Assembly: GCF_000007345.1 (NCBI RefSeq)
Contig: NC_003552.1
Span: forward strand, 2,976,001 to 3,040,000
DNA: 64,000 nt
Reading direction: 5' to 3'
DNA from: Methanosarcina acetivorans C2A
GTDB lineage: Archaea > Halobacteriota > Methanosarcinia > Methanosarcinales > Methanosarcinaceae
The notes beneath the pieces were generated by a model. That model saw only the letters and a list, made by a program, of their open reading frames with translations, had not been told where the DNA came from and did not search any database. Numbering within the stretch: position 1 is the first letter of the stretch; each line of letters begins with the position of its first letter. The position numbers were made by a program, and so were the translations under genes. Shown piece by piece: positions 47,147 to 59,086 of this stretch.

Positions 47147-48744
47147 ACGTTCTCCTTAGTTTCCTGCATGGATTTGGCTTCGGTTTTGACTTCCGGCTTA
47201 GTAATAGTAACAGGTTTGGACTCAGGCCGGAAGCGTTCCAGTGCTTTGCGTGCAATCTCAAGAATTATTTCACGGTCCCTGTCACTCAATTCTGCATCGG
47301 CATTGAACCGCTCACGTACTTCCGCCGGGATATCCGCGACCGCCGCACGCAGGGAATGTTCGGCGTCTATTATCCGGTCAAGCGGCACGCTGTCAAAGAG
47401 TTTTGCATCCAGCGCAAGCAGGATGACGATTTGTTCAGGTACGGGCACAGGAGAAAATTCCGGCTGTTTGAGAAGGGCACGGATCCTTCGCCCATGCTCG
47501 ATAATCTTGCGGGTGTTTTCATCCAGTCTGGCGCCAAACCGGGTAAACGCTTCGAGTTCTTCAAACTGTGAATAGGCAAGCTTCAGGGCACCGGCCACTT
47601 CGCGGTAAACAGCAAGCTGTGCTTTTCCCCCTACTCGGGAAACGGACTTCCCGACATCAACTGCAGGCAGTACGCCCAGTTCGAAAAGCGAAGGCGAAAG
47701 ATAGATCTGTCCGTCTGTGATCGAAATAAGGTTAGTCGGAATATAGGCGGAAATATTCTGGGCTTCGGTCTCGATAATAGGAAGAGCTGTAAGGGAACCA
47801 CCCCCGAGTTCCCCGAGCAGGTGGGTTGCACGCTCCAGTAACCGTGAGTGAATGTAAAAGATATCCCCGGGATATGCTTCACGCCCCGGAGGACGGCGAA
47901 GCAGGAGGGAAAGTTCGCGATAGGCGCGTGCATGATTAGTTAGATCGTCGTAAACAATCAGCACGTCCCGGCCCGCTTCCATAAAATATTCTGCAATGCT
48001 GGTTGCGGCGTAAGGAGCAATATATGTCAGCCCGGACGGATCATTGCCTTCGGTCACGACAACAACAGTGTAATCCATTGCACCCTTTTCACGCAGGGTT
48101 GCTACTGCCCTGGCAACTGCCGATGCGCGCTGACCGATTGCGCAATAAACGCACAGGACATTATAATCGCGCTGGTTAAGGATAGTATCGATTGCAATTG
48201 CAGTTTTACCTGTCTGACGGTCGCCCAGAATCAACTCTCGCTGGCCGCGTCCGATTGGTATTAACGCATCAATTACTTTGATCCCTGTCTGAAGAGGCAC
48301 TGTAACCGGAGCACGATCCATGATTGGCGCGCTGGAGCGCTCGATCGGCAGGCGCTTACCGGAGATTACCGGGCCTTTACCATCGAGTGGCCTACCAAGA
48401 GGGTCAATAACGCGCCCGAGCAGACTTTCGCCTACTGAAACGTCCATAACCCGGCCTGTGCGTTCGACTTCATCCCCCGCATGCAGATGCGAGTATTCGC
48501 CCAGTAGAATGACCCCGACTTCTTTTTCGTCCACATTAAACGCAATCCCGAACACATCGCCCGGGAACTTGACAATTTCCTCGTAACCCACACCGGGAAG
48601 GCCGGAGACATTGGCTATGTCTGTGGAGACTGTCAGGATGGTGCCCACCTCCCGCGGAGTGAGAGTCGGAGTGGATGATTTACGCACCTGGTTTATTTCA
48701 TTAAAAGCGTTGTTAAAAACATCCTTTAGTCTTTCAGGTTCCAT
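47143..48744 (-). CDS. atpA: N-type ATP synthase alpha subunit
   Basis: 533 aa. Walker A GDRQTGKT (174-181) carries the Q typical of alpha, and the family segments [12 protein letters not shown] and [18 protein letters not shown] are clear. The tail ([21 protein letters not shown]) is a lineage-specific extension. It forms the alpha3beta3 head with atpD. It starts 13 bases after atpF. Confidence 0.94.
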   Translation of the reverse strand: MEPERLKDVFNNAFNEINQVRKSSTPTLTPREVGTILTVSTDIANVSGLPGVGYEEIVKFPGDVFGIAFNVDEKEVGVILLGEYSHLHAGDEVERTGRVMDVSVGESLLGRVIDPLGRPLDGKGPVISGKRLPIERSSAPIMDRAPVTVPLQTGIKVIDALIPIGRGQRELILGDRQTGKTAIAIDTILNQRDYNVLCVYCAIGQRASAVARAVATLREKGAMDYTVVVVTEGNDPSGLTYIAPYAATSIAEYFMEAGRDVLIVYDDLTNHARAYRELSLLLRRPPGREAYPGDIFYIHSRLLERATHLLGELGGGSLTALPIIETEAQNISAYIPTNLISITDGQIYLSPSLFELGVLPAVDVGKSVSRVGGKAQLAVYREVAGALKLAYSQFEELEAFTRFGARLDENTRKIIEHGRRIRALLKQPEFSPVPVPEQIVILLALDAKLFDSVPLDRIIDAEHSLRAAVADIPAEVRERFNADAELSDRDREIILEIARKALERFRPESKPVTITKPEVKTEAKSMQETKENV

Positions 48745-48757
48745 GGTAATCGACTCG

Positions 48758-49747
48758 TTATTCGGGCTCCGGTGCGGGATTGACTATTTTAGTCTCAGCT
48801 TTCTGTCCAGGCTCAGATTCCTGTTCAGACTCAGATTCCTGTTCAGACTCAGATTCCTGTTCAGGCTCAGCTTTCTGTTCAGGTTCAGATACATCAGATG
48901 TTGACTCAGGCCTGGCTGTGGCTTTGGGTTCGGATTTCGACTCCGTTTCGCCCTGTTTAAGCACAGGTTCGGTCCGGGCCTCACTCCGGGGTTGCTCTTG
49001 CAGGAGCTCATCGATGCCTTCTTCCAGCGATGAGAGATAACCTGCGATGCTCCAGGCCACTTTTTGCCCGTTTGCGGTTAACTCAATACCACTGACAAGA
49101 TCCGGTACGGTCTCGAAACAGACTTGAACCTCGATGCCAAGAGTCTCCTTGATCGTCTTTTTTATCAGTTCACGCTGCGCCTGCGGAAGATCGAATGCAG
49201 TGCGAACAAGCACCGGGCTTGAAGCCAGGGCAAGCACAGAGACCAGCTGCTCTTTCTCTTTACCTTCAAGTTCGCGCAGCTTTTTGGCAAACATGTCAAC
49301 TGTGCGTTCTTCCAGATCCGTTCCAGCCAGGTCCTGCAGCGCCTTTCGAGCAATGGCAAATACTTCCTGCTGAGCCCGCCGGCTGATTGCCCGGTTTAAG
49401 TTCTGTTTATCATTTCTCAAAGCCTCTTGCTGTTTTGCCCTCAAATCGGAGGCTTCTTTCCGGGCTTCTTCGAGAAGCCGCTGACGTTCGGATTTCGCTT
49501 CATCCTTTGCCCTGCTCAGGAGCGCAGCACGCTGCTGGTCGAACTCCTCGTTCTTCTGCTTGAACTCTTCTTTCTCTTTTTGCGCTTCTGCCTCTTTCGC
49601 ATCGGCATCTGCAAGCTCGGCTGCGACCCTCTTCTCACGCTCATCGATGGCGTTGAGAATAGGTTTGTAAAGGAAGCGCTTCAGCAACCACACCAGTATG
49701 AGGAAGTTAAGCACCTGGGCAATGACAGTGAACCAATCGATCAGCAT
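48758..49747 (-). CDS. atpF: N-type ATP synthase b subunit with long acidic tail
   Basis: About 329 aa from ATG 49747, chosen because AGAGGA lies 9 bases before it and the protein then begins with its membrane helix ([20 protein letters not shown]). A longer in-frame start at 49831 would overlap atpE and is not used. Residues 40-160 form a coiled coil ([19 protein letters not shown]), followed by an F1-delta-like part (about 170-245), consistent with the lack of a separate atpH gene. The last ~75 residues are a Glu/Ser/Pro/Gln tail with QESESE repeats. It is the stator stalk. Confidence 0.9.
   Translation of the reverse strand: MLIDWFTVIAQVLNFLILVWLLKRFLYKPILNAIDEREKRVAAELADADAKEAEAQKEKEEFKQKNEEFDQQRAALLSRAKDEAKSERQRLLEEARKEASDLRAKQQEALRNDKQNLNRAISRRAQQEVFAIARKALQDLAGTDLEERTVDMFAKKLRELEGKEKEQLVSVLALASSPVLVRTAFDLPQAQRELIKKTIKETLGIEVQVCFETVPDLVSGIELTANGQKVAWSIAGYLSSLEEGIDELLQEQPRSEARTEPVLKQGETESKSEPKATARPESTSDVSEPEQKAEPEQESESEQESESEQESEPGQKAETKIVNPAPEPE
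48803..48890. repeat. 18-bp in-frame repeat inside atpF
   Basis: GTTCAGACTCAGATTCCT repeats about four times with small changes and encodes the E-x-E-Q-E-S-E-type tail. Because 18 is divisible by three, copy changes alter tail length without breaking the frame. Confidence 0.85.
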
Positions 49748-49767
49748 AGACGGTGTTCCTCTGCAGC

Positions 49768-50043
49768 TCAGACAGTTGCTGTATTCCAGAACGGGTTGGC
49801 GAAGATCAAAATCATCGAGACCACGAAACAATAGATAGACAGGGACTCTATCATAGCCAGGCCCACGAAAAGGGTCCTGGTAATGGTTGCGGAAGCATCG
49901 GGTTGCTGTGCCAGCGAACTTAGAGCCGTTGCAACAGCCCTTCCTTCCCCAATTGCAGGTCCGAGAACTCCAATGCCTATCGTTAAGCCGGAGGTGGCAA
50001 TTGATGCCACCGCAATTATAGTCGTATAAGTATCAAGAGTCAT
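49768..50043 (-). CDS. atpE: N-type ATP synthase c subunit (Na+-binding ring)
   Basis: 91 aa with two membrane helices. The ion site residues visible are Glu33 in PAIGEGRA, and Glu66, Ser67 and Tyr71 in MIESLSIY. A Glu at 33 replaces the Gln found in Na+ rings such as Ilyobacter, giving two carboxylates per subunit, a feature described for N-ATPase rings. GGAGA precedes the ATG. It forms the rotating ring; Na+ preference is from family knowledge. Confidence 0.94.
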   Translation of the reverse strand: MTLDTYTTIIAVASIATSGLTIGIGVLGPAIGEGRAVATALSSLAQQPDASATITRTLFVGLAMIESLSIYCFVVSMILIFANPFWNTATV

Positions 50044-50081
50044 GGTGTCTCCTTCCGTTGTTAGAGTTATTGTTTCAATTC

Positions 50082-50771
50082 TTATTCTCCGGTTTCACGT
50101 CTGGACTTGCCGGTTCGCGTGGCGGCGGTAATGTAAACCGTTGCCAGGACACTGAAAATGTAAGCCTGGACCATGCCGATGAGCAAGCCGAGAGCAGTCA
50201 TTATTATCGGAAAAATGAAAGGGGCTATTGTCAGCAGGATGGCGATGATCATAGACCCGCTCATAATATTCCCGAACAGACGGATTGCCAGGGCCAGCGT
50301 GCGGGAGAGTTCGCTGATGATATTAAACGGCAGCATGAGGATCGTAGGTTCCGTGTACGACCTGAGATAGCTACCAAGCCCCTGCTCTTCTATACCGAAA
50401 ATTGGTACGGCCACAAATACGCATAGTGCGAGCGCAGCCGTGGTAGATAGAGAGCCTGTTGGAGGTTCATAGCCCGGAATAATGATGCAGAGATTTGCTA
50501 CGGCAATAAACAGAAAGAGCGTGCCCAGAAAGCCCAGATACTTCTGCGGCCGCTCCAGCCCAACATCTTCGATTTGTTTTAAAATACCCGTGACAATGAT
50601 TTCCAGCATATTCTGCCAGCGGGAACGTTGCAGATCAGGGGAAAGTTTGTCTGTAATAATTTTTGAGCCGACTACCATTACCAGCATCAGTCCCCAGGTA
50701 TACACAATCGTAGCGTTGAGTTTGATAAAGCCGTACTGCCAGAAAATCAGCTCATCAGGACTAAGTCGCAT
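50082..50771 (-). CDS. atpB: N-type ATP synthase a subunit
   Basis: 229 aa with about six membrane segments. The essential arginine is in LSRTLALAIRLFGNIMSG, the classic a-subunit helix, followed by ALGLLIGMVQAYIFSVLATVYI. It forms the ion half-channels next to the c ring. GGAGG is placed well before ATG 50771, inside the end of atpR, whose stop overlaps it by 11 bases. Confidence 0.94.
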   Translation of the reverse strand: MRLSPDELIFWQYGFIKLNATIVYTWGLMLVMVVGSKIITDKLSPDLQRSRWQNMLEIIVTGILKQIEDVGLERPQKYLGFLGTLFLFIAVANLCIIIPGYEPPTGSLSTTAALALCVFVAVPIFGIEEQGLGSYLRSYTEPTILMLPFNIISELSRTLALAIRLFGNIMSGSMIIAILLTIAPFIFPIIMTALGLLIGMVQAYIFSVLATVYITAATRTGKSRRETGE

Positions 50772-51075
50772 GCCCGGCCTCCTTTGCCAATTGGTTCGAC
50801 TCTTCTTCCGGGGCTCTGGTGAGCCTGGTCACTATACGGCGCATGATAAAAAATCCAAGTAAGCACATGAGCAGCCTATCCCAGTGTCCGCCTGAAGCAA
50901 AATAAAATCCAGCAACAGCAATGCCAGTCCGCAGCAGCAGACTGCCGAAGAACCAGAGTGCAGGTTGTCCGGATAAAAGGCCCTTCCGAACAGTCCACCA
51001 GAGGCCGCCGAAGAAAAAAGCCCCGAGTAAAAAGCCAGCCACCAGAGCCGAGATCAGATTGAAAACTTCACTCAT
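50761..51075 (-). CDS. atpR: N-ATPase AtpR membrane subunit
   Basis: 104 aa, three membrane segments (ISALVAGFLLGAFFFGGLWW; LWFFGSLLLRTGIAVAGFYF; LLMCLLGFFIMRRIV). Matches the AtpR family found only in N-type ATPase operons; a conserved arginine pair in the membrane (LLLRT and MRRIV) may interact with the c ring. AGGAGG precedes the ATG; the gene overlaps atpQ and atpB. It may help assembly of the ring. Confidence 0.9.
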   Translation of the reverse strand: MSEVFNLISALVAGFLLGAFFFGGLWWTVRKGLLSGQPALWFFGSLLLRTGIAVAGFYFASGGHWDRLLMCLLGFFIMRRIVTRLTRAPEEESNQLAKEAGHAT

Positions 51076-51398
51076 TGTTATCCTCCTGTTCCTCTTGCAT
51101 TTCCTTATGCTCCCTGGCTATCCAGTGCCATGCATTCAAGCAGCCTGCAAGCAGGCCGATAATTAGCATCGTAAGCGTCCAGGAAAAGCTAGCTGGATAA
51201 TTTTTGTCCAGCCAGAGCCCAAGGGCCGCCCCAAGCAGCGTGGGAATCGCCACAGACCAGCCGATAAGCCCCATCATACCCAGACCGAGCCAGACAGTCC
51301 GATTCACGTCACGTTGCGCTTTGAGTTTGCGTTCAGCTTTTCTCCCGACATGGCGGGCTAGGGGAGGGTCGGCCTTTGAGGGTTTTTCTTTCGATCTG

Positions 51399-51406
<8 letters not shown>
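51068..51406 (-). CDS. atpQ: N-ATPase AtpQ (AtpI-like) membrane subunit
   Basis: 112 aa. A basic N-terminal segment (ARHVGRKAERKLKAQRDVNR) is followed by two membrane helices (WLGLGMMGLIGWSVAIPTLL and FSWTLTMLIIGLLAGCLNAW) and a charged tail. It resembles AtpI/AtpQ-type assembly proteins. Its position between atpC and atpR is the standard N-ATPase order. The start overlaps atpC by 8 bases. Confidence 0.88.
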
Positions 51407-53808
<2,402 letters not shown>

Positions 53809-54297
53809 ATGAGTGAGTTAATTGTTTTTGCGTTTCCGAATGAGACCGGCGCGTCTGAAATGGATGAAGCTATAAACCAGCTTAAAAAGGAAGAGTTGAT
53901 AGTTCTTGATGATGCTGCCACTGTTGTTCGCAAACCTGACGGTAAAATAAAGGTTAAACAAGCAACAAACCTCGTTGGTGCGGGTGTGTTAGGGGGAGCA
54001 TTTTGGGGCATGCTGATAGGACTCTTTTTCTGGATGCCCTGGCTCGGGCTGGCAGTTGGTGCTGTTGCCGGTGCAATCACCAGCAAACTTTACGATTATG
54101 GAATCAACGATGACTTCATCAAAGAAGTGGGTGAAACCATTAAACCGGGTGGATCTGCCCTTTTTCTTTTGATTTCAAAATGGACGGAAGACAAAGCTCT
54201 TGAAAAACTGAACAAATTCAATGCAACAATAGTGAGAACATCCCTCTCAAAAGAAGATGAACTAAAGCTTAAAGCAGCTTTTGGTGCAGGCGAATGA
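53809..54297 (+). CDS. DUF1269-family membrane protein
   Basis: 162 aa from ATG 53809, chosen because AAGGAGAT lies 8-15 bases before it. Residues 1-50 form an alpha/beta domain (ELIVFAFPNETGASEMDEAINQL), residues 65-100 a glycine-rich hydrophobic hairpin (GAGVLGGAFWGMLIGLFFWM, LAVGAVAGAITS), and the rest a second alpha/beta part (GSALFLLIS...). The family is linked to general stress in bacteria; role unknown here. Single gene facing away from the ATP synthase operon. Confidence 0.8.
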   Translation: MSELIVFAFPNETGASEMDEAINQLKKEELIVLDDAATVVRKPDGKIKVKQATNLVGAGVLGGAFWGMLIGLFFWMPWLGLAVGAVAGAITSKLYDYGINDDFIKEVGETIKPGGSALFLLISKWTEDKALEKLNKFNATIVRTSLSKEDELKLKAAFGAGE

Positions 54298-54455
54298 TCG
54301 GGTAATAATATGAAAATCGTTGTCTCCTGTTCTGTATCTGCCAGAAGAATACAGCAATAAATGAGGCCCTCGGAGACATCGACATTATTGAAAATACGCT
54401 CTTTTCGATTTAAGATAATAATGTCATTAATCCTTTTTTTCAATAATCCTCTTTT

Positions 54456-54965
54456 TCAATAATCTTCTTGCTCAACAATCCTCTTGCTCAACAAACTTCT
54501 AGCAGTCTCAGCATCAAAAATTTTTATCATTGAGATATGCTCTATGTTAGCTTCAAGAAAAGTTTCCCTATAAGCAACAAACCCAAACTTTTCATAAAAG
54601 CTTACAGCATGGGTCTGTGCGTGAATGTGGACAGCTCCTGCCTCAAGTTCAACAGCTTTTTCCAGAAGCTTTTCCACAACGAGTTTGCCGATCTGCTTTC
54701 CCCTGCATTCCTTCAGGACGGAAATCCTCCCGATAAGCCAGGTTTTTTCATTACTAAAAAACCTGCCTGTGGCAACCGGTCTGTCAGATGCATATACAAC
54801 TATATGTCGGGAGCTAAGATCAGCTTCGTCAAGTTCCTCTGCTTCGGAAATGTTTTGTTCTTTTATGAAAACTTCCCTGCGGACGTAAAAAGCATCTTCC
54901 AGCTCATCAGAGTTTTTTCCATCAATCCATTTTGTCTTCAGTGCAAGGCCGGGTTTCTTTTCCAT
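54456..54965 (-). CDS. GNAT-family N-acetyltransferase
   Basis: 169 aa. The acetyl-CoA loop CRGKQIGKLV (87-96, R/Q-x-x-G-x-A/G type) follows LIGRISVLKE, and the C-terminal HAQTHAVSFYEKFGFVAY block is classic for GNATs of the ElaA/YjcF group. AGAGGT lies just upstream of ATG. Substrate unknown. Nearby DNA downstream has repeated CAATAATCCTCTTT. Confidence 0.88.
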   Translation of the reverse strand: MEKKPGLALKTKWIDGKNSDELEDAFYVRREVFIKEQNISEAEELDEADLSSRHIVVYASDRPVATGRFFSNEKTWLIGRISVLKECRGKQIGKLVVEKLLEKAVELEAGAVHIHAQTHAVSFYEKFGFVAYRETFLEANIEHISMIKIFDAETARSLLSKRIVEQEDY

Positions 54966-55150
54966 CCATGGACCTCTTTTTGTAGTTCCGGGGATCCTCT
55001 TTTTTGAAAAAAATTCTAAGGATAAACACTTTTACATGTAATTCCGGGAAGATTGTAAAACACATAGATAATTTCTTGAAAGTGAGTTCAGTCAGGAAAT
55101 GATAATAAGTTCATGTCAAAATTAAAGGAATCGGGTCAAAAGTAGATTAA

Positions 55151-55244
55151 CGGGCCCGCCGCGATTCGAACACGAGTCAATGGGTATCTTCGTAAGAATC
55201 TTACTTCGAAGCCCATTAGGATATCCTGGCTACCCCACGAGCCC
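55151..55244 (-). tRNA. tRNA-Arg (anticodon TCG) with a short intron
   Basis: Read on the minus strand, acceptor GGGCTCG pairs with CGGGCCC, T8 and A14/G15/G18/G19 are in place, the anticodon stem ATGGG pairs with CCCAT, and the T arm is TCGTG-TTCGAAT-CGCGG. The anticodon loop reads CTTCGA, then an insert of about 20 bases (55183-55202), then A38; the anticodon is TCG. The insert can form the bulge-helix-bulge needed by the archaeal splicing endonuclease (TTCG/CGAA and TAAG/CTTA helices). Discriminator is G; CCA is not encoded. The D stem has one unusual extra base, so the isotype is inferred mainly from the anticodon. Confidence 0.85.
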
Positions 55245-55776
55245 GCGGTGCCGCAGTAGTGATTGTAACTATCCATATTAAAGGTTTCTCTCAGAATTAA
55301 GAAAAGAGGACAGAAAAGAAGAGCAGGTTCAAAAGTAGATCTTTGAGGAAAATATTTGAGAAGTTGAACAGTGTAAATAAAAAGTTATATTGAATGAAAA
55401 TAATGGGAAAATTTAGGGCTCAAAGTAAGCCAAAGTTAAAGAAATATTCCCGAAACAAAAAGGAAATATACCGCATACATAACTTTTATATTACAAAAGT
55501 TCTTTTAATATGTAAAAAGTAATTTTCGGCATCATATCATTATCAGTATTGAAATGCAGAAACAGGACATGCCAAAATCTGTATCAGTAAAATTAAACCG
55601 AGAATTACTACATCTCAGGCTATAAACAAATAATGAATATATTTTTTAAGTTGGAAAACTGTTGAGATTATTTGAGAATTTTCTGTAACTTATAACATAT
55701 TGTGCAACCAATACAACGTCTTCGGCAGCGTGGGGAAAACAGGGCAAAATACACAGAAGAATGAAGGTATATAAAA
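55245..55776. other. Intergenic region upstream of the KaiC-like gene
   Basis: About 530 AT-rich bases between the divergent tRNA gene and the ATPase gene. No gene or clear repeat. GAAGGT at about 55764 is the next ribosome binding site. Confidence 0.4.
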
Positions 55777-56499
55777 ATGGAGAGGGTTTCAACAGGCATA
55801 GAAGAGCTTGACAGGAAATTGATCGGGGGTTATCCTGTGAACAAAGCAATCCTGATAACAGGGGTGGCAGGGAGTGGAAAAACTATCTTTGGAATCCATT
55901 TCATTTACAGGAGCTGTGTTGAGGGAAGAAAATGCCTGATGATCGCAACCGAAGAAACTCCTGAAGATATCCTCTACCAGGCGCAAATGCTGGGGCATGA
56001 CCTTAAACCGTACTATGAAAGCGGGCAGCTCACCATAGAAAACATATTCGAGAGCCGTTCGGAAAGTATAGGACAGACAAGGTATGGGTTTAAACCCGAA
56101 AGCCTGGACATTGAACTTCCTAACCTTATGGAATTCATACGTGAAGGAACAGAATGCCTTGTAATAGATAACCTGGGCACTTTTGCCCTGAGAGTTTCCA
56201 AGAAAAAGCTAAGAGACCAGTTTGACGGACTGGCCTATCTCGTGAGAAAGAAAGGCTGTACTACTCTCTTAATTATGGACGAGTCGGCATACAACCTGAC
56301 TCACCAGCTTGCCGAATACTCAGTCTACGGCTCTATACGCCTCCTGGTAAAAGAGAACGCATATCTTGGAAAAATGGAGCGTTATCTGTGCATACCCAAG
56401 ATGCGCAGTACTCCTATTTCACCGGATATGTCGATTTTTGAGATAGCATCCGAAGGAATCAAGATTCATGAACCAGATGGAGGAAGCTTTATTGAATGA
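55777..56499 (+). CDS. KaiC-like RecA-superfamily ATPase
   Basis: 240 aa, one KaiC domain. Opening STGIEELDRKLIGGYPVNKA is typical. Walker A is GVAGSGKT (29-36), Walker B ECLVIDNLGTF, and the C-terminal MRSTPISPDMSIFEI block is present. It lacks the second domain of KaiC. It precedes and overlaps a response regulator by about 30 bases, and a paralogue of 241 aa lies at 57.9-58.6 kb on the other strand, so both probably act in signalling. Target is unknown. Confidence 0.85.
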   Translation: MERVSTGIEELDRKLIGGYPVNKAILITGVAGSGKTIFGIHFIYRSCVEGRKCLMIATEETPEDILYQAQMLGHDLKPYYESGQLTIENIFESRSESIGQTRYGFKPESLDIELPNLMEFIREGTECLVIDNLGTFALRVSKKKLRDQFDGLAYLVRKKGCTTLLIMDESAYNLTHQLAEYSVYGSIRLLVKENAYLGKMERYLCIPKMRSTPISPDMSIFEIASEGIKIHEPDGGSFIE

Positions 56500-57346
56500 G
56501 AAAAACAAACCCAAAGTCCTGATCGTAGACGACAAGAAGGAAAATGTAGAACTCATGGAAGCCTACCTTGCCGTGGAACCTTATGATGTAATCACTGCCT
56601 ACGGGGGAAAAGAGGCATTTCAGAAAGTAAAGGAAGAAAAGCCGGATATTATCCTTCTGGATGTCATGATGCCTGAAGTCAACGGTTATGAGGTCTGCAA
56701 AATTCTCAAAGGAAATCCCGAAACCCAATTCATTCCGGTCCTGATGCTTACGGCCCTTTCGGAACTTGAAGACAGGATAAGAGGGATTGAGGTAGGAGCC
56801 GATGATTTCCTTACAAAGCCCATAAACAGACTCGAACTCAAGACCAGAGTAAAATCCCTCCTCAGAGTCAAATGCCTTCACGACAGACTGGTTGCCGACC
56901 GTGACAGCCTGGAAATAAAGAACCGGGTACAGAGCATCCTTACAGCTGTAATTCCGACCCTGCTCCAGTTTGTCTCAAACGAAGAAAAAAAGGTCATAAT
57001 AAATCAGATGACAGGCATGGTCGAAAAAACACTTCTTGAAATGTACAATTTTAATGATAAGGAGATGGACCTGGCTTATGCAGGAACTGTCTGCGCTGAC
57101 ATAATGAACCAGCTGGGAGGAACCTTTTCCGCGACCATGGGTGAAAACGAAAAACGCTGGATAGTCAAAGGAACAAAATGCCCCTGGAAAGGAGAAGAAG
57201 CCCGCAAAAACCCCATCCTCTGCACGCTTACCAGAAAGATCTTTTCAAACATAACTATGAAAGTAGATTCAAGCTACAGTCTCGAAGCTCTGAAAACCAT
57301 AGGAAACAGGAATGACTGCTGCGAATTTATCATAAAAGCAGCATAA
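56468..57346 (+). CDS. Response regulator with methanogen-type output domain
   Basis: 292 aa by ATG 56468. A TTG at 56492 has GGAGG exactly 8 bases upstream and may be the real start (284 aa). Residues 15-135 are a receiver domain with Asp-Asp 21-22, phosphoacceptor Asp65 in IILLDVMMPE, and the TKP lysine near 117. Residues 140-292 form a domain with AYAGTVCADIMNQLGG, KGTKCPW and CEFIIK; it resembles the MetOD1-type output domain seen in methanogen signalling proteins. No HTH is seen, so it likely acts by protein contact, perhaps with the KaiC-like ATPase translated just before it. Confidence 0.85.
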   Translation: MNQMEEALLNEKNKPKVLIVDDKKENVELMEAYLAVEPYDVITAYGGKEAFQKVKEEKPDIILLDVMMPEVNGYEVCKILKGNPETQFIPVLMLTALSELEDRIRGIEVGADDFLTKPINRLELKTRVKSLLRVKCLHDRLVADRDSLEIKNRVQSILTAVIPTLLQFVSNEEKKVIINQMTGMVEKTLLEMYNFNDKEMDLAYAGTVCADIMNQLGGTFSATMGENEKRWIVKGTKCPWKGEEARKNPILCTLTRKIFSNITMKVDSSYSLEALKTIGNRNDCCEFIIKAA

Positions 57347-57904
57347 TATCTTCATTCAATTCGTTTCAACCTTAATTTCTATCCTTTCTGAATTTAGCTC
57401 AATCATTCCAACTTTAATTTCTATCCTTTCTGAATTTAGCTCAACCATTCCAACTTTAATTCATATCCTTTCTGAATTTCGTCCAATCATTCCAACCTTA
57501 ATTCCTATACTTTCTGAATTTCGTTCAATCATTCCAACCTTAATTCCTATACTTTCTGAATTTCATTTTTATATTGGTTTTAACCCTCATTTTCCAGACT
57601 TTCTTATATTTCGGACCATTATATTTCGGACAATTATATTTTGACTTATCATATATTCGGTTTGTTATACCTTCAATTAATTACAGTTGTAGCCTTCAAT
57701 TAATAAAATTACAGTTTATAGATCAACTTGAAATTAACTGAGCAAACTAATTTAAAAATAAAATATTAATTTTTCCTTAACTGTAAGTAATAATACCGAT
57801 CAATTCCAGGCTCTAAAAAAATAGAGAGAAAAGAAAGAAGCTCCTGCCTCATATATCCTTATTTCCGCTGCCTCAAAAGCTCACTTTTTTGTTTCAAAAA
57901 CCTG
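57347..57904. repeat. Intergenic region with a 42-bp tandem repeat, five copies
   Basis: CTATCCTTTCTGAATTT (or close variants) recurs at 57379, 57421, 57463, 57505 and 57547, an exact 42-bp period, together with CAATCATTCCAACTTTAATT. Repeated TATATTTCGGACCATTATATTTCGG follows (57605-57660). It separates convergent KaiC-like genes. Confidence 0.9.
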
Positions 57905-58630
57905 TCAGAAATGTCGGGAGTTTTTCATACCTGAGATGATTCTTATTCCCTGTGGAGTAATGTCAAAGAGGGAATATTTGACCGGCACCGGTGTATTTCT
58001 CATTTTCTCAATGTAGAGATATTGCTTTGTTTTTCCCGAACTGTAATTTTCCTGTGTTGTTAGCCTTATCAGCCCGAAAACCATATAACCTGTAAGCCTG
58101 TGGGTCAGGTGGTAAGAGTCCTCGTCCATGACAAAGAGGCTTGTACATCCATTTTTCAGGAGGATAATGCTTATTGAGCTGAATTCATCGGCAAACTCCT
58201 TTATATCATGATTTATTGCCATTACTCCGATGTTGTCAATGACCACAACGTCGGCTTCCGATGACATTGAGCTCAGATATTCGATTATGTCCGTATCCAC
58301 GGCGCAGAGCCCTTTTCCGAATTTTGAAACGCTTTTTATCTTGTTCATCTTGTCTTCGAAGATATTCCTTATGTGGAGCTGACCGTTTTCAAGGAAAGGC
58401 TCCAGATTAAGCTTGAAGCTACGGGCCTGAGTGAGGATATCTGCGGTAAGTTCTCTGGTAAGAACAAGTATGCATTTTTCGCCTTCCTGGCAGCTCCTGT
58501 GAAGGAAATGAAGCCCAAGGATGGTTTTACCCGAACCTGGGGGCCCGGTAACCAGAATACTTTTTCCTTTAGGATACCCTCCATCTGTCAGTAAATCCAA
58601 CCCTTCTACTCCGGTAGACAAACTCTCCAT
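57905..58630 (-). CDS. KaiC-like RecA-superfamily ATPase, paralogue
   Basis: 241 aa, clearly related in length and order to the 240-aa copy: SLSTGVEGLDLLTDGGYP, Walker A GPPGSGKT (29-36), Walker B VVVIDNIGVM, YHLTHRLTGYMVFG, and MRNTPVPVKYSLFDITPQGI. The matching phrase in the first copy is YNLTHQLAEYSVYG. GAGATGTGAT precedes the ATG. It has no adjacent response regulator. Likely a signalling ATPase. Confidence 0.84.
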   Translation of the reverse strand: MESLSTGVEGLDLLTDGGYPKGKSILVTGPPGSGKTILGLHFLHRSCQEGEKCILVLTRELTADILTQARSFKLNLEPFLENGQLHIRNIFEDKMNKIKSVSKFGKGLCAVDTDIIEYLSSMSSEADVVVIDNIGVMAINHDIKEFADEFSSISIILLKNGCTSLFVMDEDSYHLTHRLTGYMVFGLIRLTTQENYSSGKTKQYLYIEKMRNTPVPVKYSLFDITPQGIRIISGMKNSRHF

Positions 58631-59086
58631 GCTATCACATCTCTAAGCGCGATAAGTTTTTTAAAGCGAAAATAACTTCTCATTAATTTGATTAAGTAAA
58701 TCACGTACTTACTATAAAAAATAAGTATGTGTTTTAACAGATTATATTTTCCCCAATACATCTATTCCTGAAAAACTAAATTAAGTTATTAGAAAAAATG
58801 CCTCAAAAAATTGCAGGGAAAGGTAGTTACAAAAGCAAATAAAGTTACAGGTGGTTACAAAAGCGAATGGAGTCACAGATGGTTACAAAAGCAAACAGAG
58901 TAGCAGATGGTTACAAAAGCAAACAGAGTTTTACAAAATCACAAATAAGAGTAAACAGTTCAAATCACAGGAACTGAAAGTACAGAAACCAAATAAAGCC
59001 CTTAAATAAATAACTGAAAAAACAGGAACAGATAAGAACAAGAATTTTTAAAAACCGGACTTTTAGTTGTGCTGATTTACCGGCAA
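58631..59086. repeat. Intergenic region with a 28-bp tandem repeat, four copies
   Basis: GTTACAAAAGCAAACAGAGT with an eight-base tail repeats at 58826, 58854, 58882 and 58910 with an exact 28-bp period. No spacers separate the units, so it is not a CRISPR array. The remainder is AT-rich without a gene. Confidence 0.92.

Noticed and set aside
58826-58937. 28-bp repeats considered as a CRISPR array
   Set aside because: Units are directly adjacent with no spacers, only four copies exist, and no cas genes are in the window.
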